Assembly: GCA_900320925.1 (NCBI GenBank)
Contig: ONUD01000224.1
Coordinates: 1-8,313, forward strand
Direction: 5' to 3'
From: an uncultured Eubacteriales bacterium
Lineage (GTDB): Bacteria > Bacillota > Clostridia > Oscillospirales > Acutalibacteraceae
Length of the DNA stretch: 8,313 nucleotides
This document shows, piece after piece, positions 6,501 to 8,313 of this stretch; position 1 is the stretch's first letter, and each line of letters starts with the position of its first letter. Under the pieces are notes generated by a model that saw only the letters and a list, made by a program, of their open reading frames with translations, made no database searches and had not been told where the DNA came from. A program made the position numbers and the translations under genes.

Positions 6501-7328
6501 ATAGCGGCAGATATCATAGCAGTAGCGGTAGTACTCGTTTTTTTCAACGGCATCAATCTGCTCCAGTATCTCACAGCCCTTGGTGGTATGCATCTTCATG
6601 ACCTGAAACTCTTCGGGTGTCAGCCGTGACGGCTTGAGCAGGATGGAATCGGGGATGGCAATTTTCCCGATGTCGTGCATGGAGGACGCTGATGTAATCA
6701 GGGCAATTTTTTCCTCATCCAGATGGTACTTGGGGTACTTCACTGCCAACTCTCTCAGCAGCAACTCGGTAAACCGTTGTATCCGTCGGATATGCTTTCC
6801 CGACTCCACGTCACGGTATTCAATCACCATGCTCAGCACATCCAGCATATCATTATTGATGGCATTGATTTTTTTTTGTTTCACTTTCAGGGCTTCATTT
6901 TGCTTGAGAATCTGCTCCATCTGCCGCTGCACTTTCTGTTCCAGTTCGTCCTTGCTGGCAAACAGTGCCACCAGGTTCTGCACACGCTTTTTGACGGTAT
7001 GGGGATTCACGGGAGAATGAATCACATCACTGTACGGCAGGCAGACACGGTTCTTCAGATAGCCGTGTTCCCGGTTCAGAATCAGAATCACGGGTGTATT
7101 CTCAAACACTTTCAGCTTGTCCAGCATTTCCGTCCGTTCGATAGACATTTTCTCGGCAATGCTTTCATTGACCAGTATCACCGATATGGCACTCTTATAG
7201 TGCATCAGCAGCCGAAAAAATTCTTCACTGCTGTCGGTTTGGATCAGTTCGTATTCCTTTCCGAATATCTCATGCAGGATCGCCTTGTTCATTTCGGCAG
7301 GATCCGCCACTAACATTCTTTTCAACAT
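3531..7328 (-). CDS. Multidomain HD-GYP phosphodiesterase with degenerate receiver, GGDEF and EAL domains
   Basis: A 1265-residue soluble protein with no membrane segment. Domains in order: receiver-like 1-120; coiled coil 126-160; HD-GYP about 165-345; helical linker 350-410; PAS-like 411-525; GGDEF about 532-700; EAL-like about 720-940; PAS 965-1088; GGDEF about 1090-1262. HD-GYP looks active: H179, H218-D219 (HDIGK), H247, H277-H278, W281-DGLGYP and D306 are all present, so it should hydrolyse c-di-GMP or a related cyclic dinucleotide. The receiver has Asn54 at the phosphoacceptor site and Ser105 for the conserved Lys. GGDEF-1 reads EDDNF (613-617) and GGDEF-2 SGSRF (1172-1176), so neither should make c-di-GMP, but the latter keeps the RxxD I-site (R1163, D1166). 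EAL reads YDFI (742-745) with other catalytic acids lost. The start has a GAAGGGAG site 7 nt upstream. It heads an operon with a methyltransferase and hslO. Confidence 0.93.
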   Translation of the reverse strand: MLKRMLVADPAEMNKAILHEIFGKEYELIQTDSSEEFFRLLMHYKSAISVILVNESIAEKMSIERTEMLDKLKVFENTPVILILNREHGYLKNRVCLPYSDVIHSPVNPHTVKKRVQNLVALFASKDELEQKVQRQMEQILKQNEALKVKQKKINAINNDMLDVLSMVIEYRDVESGKHIRRIQRFTELLLRELAVKYPKYHLDEEKIALITSASSMHDIGKIAIPDSILLKPSRLTPEEFQVMKMHTTKGCEILEQIDAVEKNEYYRYCYDICRYHHEKWDGLGYPDGLAGDEIPIWAQVVSLADCYDALTSKRPYKNAYSHEQAADMIRDGACGAFSDELMECFGKVLPKFKVLAQQYADKAVKNNKAQQFVREQKDHSKDVYLKMSRDDLIALIEHQKELLRETHQRDVQVFYASSDAVFEFDLLHDTVHERKGSLESICGYLPKNYEEAVKLLSEQCAEEYRNRFLRTFRPDGMGKQGAVLECMMKLHGEDYANVRCSAIPVWEDGRMTRIFAGIIELHETALNSLQQTAKDHDVITGLWNLSGVKREIDDYLHHTGKNGYHLMILVDGDDFKSINRRTSYKFGNEILMDMAKELRKQVPDSAILGRIEDDNFLLFVKDCPDKEECMEVVEEVFRAYRQHYRFNDEISIDTTASVGAAMYPRDGTDFDTLFANVSKTVELVKLNGKNMYLFYHAEMEDDLKISVSSDLSLPESHLRTDQAEAYFIPVIHSGSGRILSYDFIETMGEEEHSTAAGLNTLRRLIGEICLMQQQKMALPKLSLLTVLSDSDCEMFVSVLGEIVKKYSLDCRNITLMLPQSLLIGMEDNRLTAFCAALKSMGFGLGVYDFGEGSFYIKCFSDSFFDRVVLAGSFLKETAEGVYPTELTAYFISYFDKLGISAELPSGVSDELIGMICQKTPVPFGVRKKEWISPEEFRKQMEISAAVVEYPVLSHENTSLVLSERVYDEVLEQTRSFIMEWTPRFDKVRISGSFRKLYGYEPVTEDFIGELSKNQFLHAEDIAKFLEKIHAVRYEQGNGEAFIRVYSSRTRSYVWNKVRFAAIRNSVHIPVKVIAVFADVSDESESFLHEQRLDRTDFITNLYNKRAMENKIKSCLYEEGSHKAHSLMIAEIGGYEALEEQFGTAFANAVLKETAENIRELFRDSDIIGRSSGSRFLIFIRGMGSGEKLREKAEQVCMVIKNQYHSENETIRIFGKAGVSVFPQDGTTYDELYSRALDALDVARHSAGQDIAFAADRVGKKLLHE

Positions 7329-7349
7329 GGCTCAACTCCCTTCTTTTTT

Positions 7350-7377
7350 ATTATAACACCTTTTTCGGATTTGTACA
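7350..7377 (-). promoter_or_regulatory. Promoter for the HD-GYP operon
   Basis: On the minus strand a perfect extended -10, TGTTATAAT, has its hexamer at 7355-7350. A weak -35, TGTACA (7377-7372, 4 of 6 to consensus), lies 16 nt upstream. Transcription would begin around 7343, giving a leader of only about 15 nt with the GAAGGGAG ribosome binding site at its very 5' end. The leader is unusually short, so the exact start needs mapping. Confidence 0.62.
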
Positions 7378-7399
7378 GTCCCCAACCGCGTCCTTTTTC

Positions 7400-7428
7400 T
7401 TGACTCACCGCTGCCATTATGCTATCCT
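7400..7428 (+). promoter_or_regulatory. Promoter for the plus-strand methyltransferase gene
   Basis: A -35 box TTGACT (7400-7405, 5 of 6 to consensus) is followed after 17 nt by TATCCT (7423-7428, 4 of 6), with TG one base before it (TGCTATCCT), an extended -10. Transcription would begin near 7435. It is back to back with the HD-GYP operon promoter; the two -35 boxes are 22 nt apart, so one regulator bound between them could affect both. Confidence 0.6.
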
Positions 7429-7444
7429 ATCCCTATACAGAGTG

Positions 7445-7450
7445 AAGGAG
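7445..7450 (+). promoter_or_regulatory. Ribosome binding site that decides the methyltransferase start
   Basis: AAGGAG lies 2 nt before the first in-frame ATG (7453) and 8 nt before the second (7459). Two nucleotides is too close for normal initiation, so the second ATG is the likely start. Confidence 0.75.
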
Positions 7451-7458
7451 AGATGTTA

Positions 7459-8241
7459 ATGCAATTGGACAGTATTGACAACGGCAAAGCATTTGATTTT
7501 GGAAACGTCTCCGATGCCTATGCCCAATACCGGGATATTTATCCGAAAAGTATGTATGACAAGCTGACAGCATTCGGCATTGGAAAAAACGGTCAGCAAA
7601 TTCTGGATCTGGGCAGCGGTACTGCCATTTTACCCATGAATCTCTATCACACAGGAGCCGTCTTTACTGCAACCGATATCTCCGACAATCAGATACGCTT
7701 TGGTCAGCAGCTCGCCCGACAAAAAGGGATGTCTATCCGTTTTCGAGTGTGTCCTGCTGAGAACACAGGATTTGATGACAGTCAATTTGATGTTGTCACG
7801 GCGGTACAGTGCTTCCACTACTTTGACAGCGAAAAGGCCGCAAGGGAAATCCACAGAATCCTAAAACCCCATGGTCTGTTCTGTAAAATTTTCATGGACT
7901 GGCTGCCGTATGAAGATAAAAAAATCATGGAAATGGAACAGCTTGTCCTGCAATATAATCCGCAGTGGAGCGGCGGCGGATTCAGACAGTTTGCCTATAC
8001 CTTTCCGCAGTGGGCAGAAAACCGCTTTGCTATCAGCACGATTCATTCTTACGATACCCTGCTTTCCTTTACGAAAGAACAGTGGATCGGTAGAATCAAA
8101 AGTTGCCGCGGCATCGGGGCAAGTCTCTCCCCTGAAAAGACAGCGGCATTTGAAAATGAATACCGTCACCTTCTGGCAAACGATACGGAACCGTTGCAGC
8201 TGCTCCATCAAATCCATATCGAAATTTATCGCTCGGTTTAA
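7459..8241 (+). CDS. Class I SAM-dependent methyltransferase (Methyltransf_11 type, substrate unknown)
   Basis: A 260-residue cytoplasmic methyltransferase when started at 7459, chosen because its AAGGAG site is 8 nt away; the ATG at 7453 would add two residues. The SAM-binding motif I is ILDLGSGTAILP (48-59), the acidic residue is Asp73 in FTATDIS, and DVVTAVQCFHYFD (111-123) is motif IV. It is followed by the ILKPHGLFCKIF strand pattern of Methyltransf_11 proteins. The N-terminal FDFGNVSDAYAQYRDIYPKSMYDKL and the C-terminal FPQWAENRF, SFTKEQWIGRIKSCRGIGASL stretches resemble unassigned small-molecule methyltransferases common in clostridia, sometimes loosely labelled ubiquinone/menaquinone-like. 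The substrate is unknown. It is transcribed alone, divergently from the HD-GYP operon, and ends at a hairpin shared with a convergent gene. It is not a close copy of the methyltransferase at 2770-3516. Confidence 0.92.
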   Translation: MQLDSIDNGKAFDFGNVSDAYAQYRDIYPKSMYDKLTAFGIGKNGQQILDLGSGTAILPMNLYHTGAVFTATDISDNQIRFGQQLARQKGMSIRFRVCPAENTGFDDSQFDVVTAVQCFHYFDSEKAAREIHRILKPHGLFCKIFMDWLPYEDKKIMEMEQLVLQYNPQWSGGGFRQFAYTFPQWAENRFAISTIHSYDTLLSFTKEQWIGRIKSCRGIGASLSPEKTAAFENEYRHLLANDTEPLQLLHQIHIEIYRSV

Positions 8242-8287
8242 AAAAATTGCACAAACGAAGCCGTTTGTGCAATTGGATTATTTTTTT
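8240..8287. terminator. Bidirectional intrinsic terminator between convergent genes
   Basis: A perfect 13-bp inverted repeat AATTGCACAAACG (8245-8257) and its complement (8262-8274) surrounds a 4-nt loop AAGC. On the minus strand the stem runs directly into seven T (complement of the A run 8240-8246), an ideal terminator for the gene ending at 8278. On the plus strand the T run (8281-8287) begins 6 nt after the stem, so termination of the methyltransferase transcript may be weaker. Confidence 0.88.
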
Positions 8288-8313
8288 ACTTTCATGCCGG
8301 TTGCTTCAATTTT
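8278..8313 (-). CDS. C-terminal end of a convergent gene (cut by window edge)
   Basis: The minus strand from the window end reads KIEATGMKVKK followed by TAA (8280-8278). The stop lies 3 nt before a hairpin that is oriented as a proper terminator for this strand, with a seven-T tract after it, which is the main evidence that a gene ends here. Eleven residues are too few to identify a family. Confidence 0.5.
   Translation of the reverse strand, partial: KIEATGMKVKK

Noticed and set aside
7453..7458. ATG at 7453 as start of the plus-strand methyltransferase
   Set aside because: Only 2 nt from the AAGGAG site; the next ATG at 7459 has the normal 8-nt spacing.
1..8313. CRISPR array, insertion sequence, tRNA, rRNA or prophage signals
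   Set aside because: No spaced direct repeats, transposase motifs, cloverleaf patterns or integrase/attachment repeats were visible; coding density and gene content look like ordinary chromosome.

Overview
The window looks like chromosomal DNA of a Gram-positive anaerobe of the class Clostridia, most likely a Ruminococcus/Oscillospiraceae-type organism. The reasons are strong AGGAG-type ribosome binding sites, consensus sigma-A promoters, a 58-residue bacterial S21 with a Firmicutes-style Lys/Arg-rich tail, a YqeG-family phosphatase, a clostridial-type type II dehydroquinase and an Hsp33 of Firmicutes type. The species assignment is inference. No mobile element, tRNA, rRNA or CRISPR array is visible.

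Layout. Positions 1-1732 (minus strand) hold rpsU, then a tightly overlapping run yqeG - DUF6572-like gene - aroQ - unknown gene that leaves the window at base 1. A near-consensus promoter (1790-1819) drives rpsU. A 53-nt hairpin with a U-tract (1468-1528) separates rpsU from yqeG, with no evident promoter after it, so the downstream genes may depend on read-through.

Positions 1878-7328 (minus strand) hold a second unit. A 1265-residue signalling protein (pseudo-receiver, coiled coil, intact HD-GYP, PAS-like, degenerate GGDEF, degenerate EAL, PAS, degenerate GGDEF) is followed by a class I SAM-dependent methyltransferase and the redox-regulated chaperone Hsp33 (hslO), with junctions close or overlapping enough to suggest one transcript.

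Positions 7329-7458 are a divergent promoter region. On the plus strand a second, unrelated class I methyltransferase (7459-8241) follows. It ends in a 13-bp perfect hairpin that also lies just past the stop codon of a convergent minus-strand gene, of which only the last 11 codons are visible.

The most unusual item is the large cyclic-dinucleotide protein. Of its four signalling-type domains other than PAS, only HD-GYP keeps its active-site residues. The receiver lacks the phosphoacceptor Asp, both GGDEF domains and the EAL domain have lost catalytic residues, yet the last GGDEF keeps a correctly spaced RxxD inhibitory-site motif. It therefore reads as a phosphodiesterase with several sensory or nucleotide-binding modules rather than a synthase.
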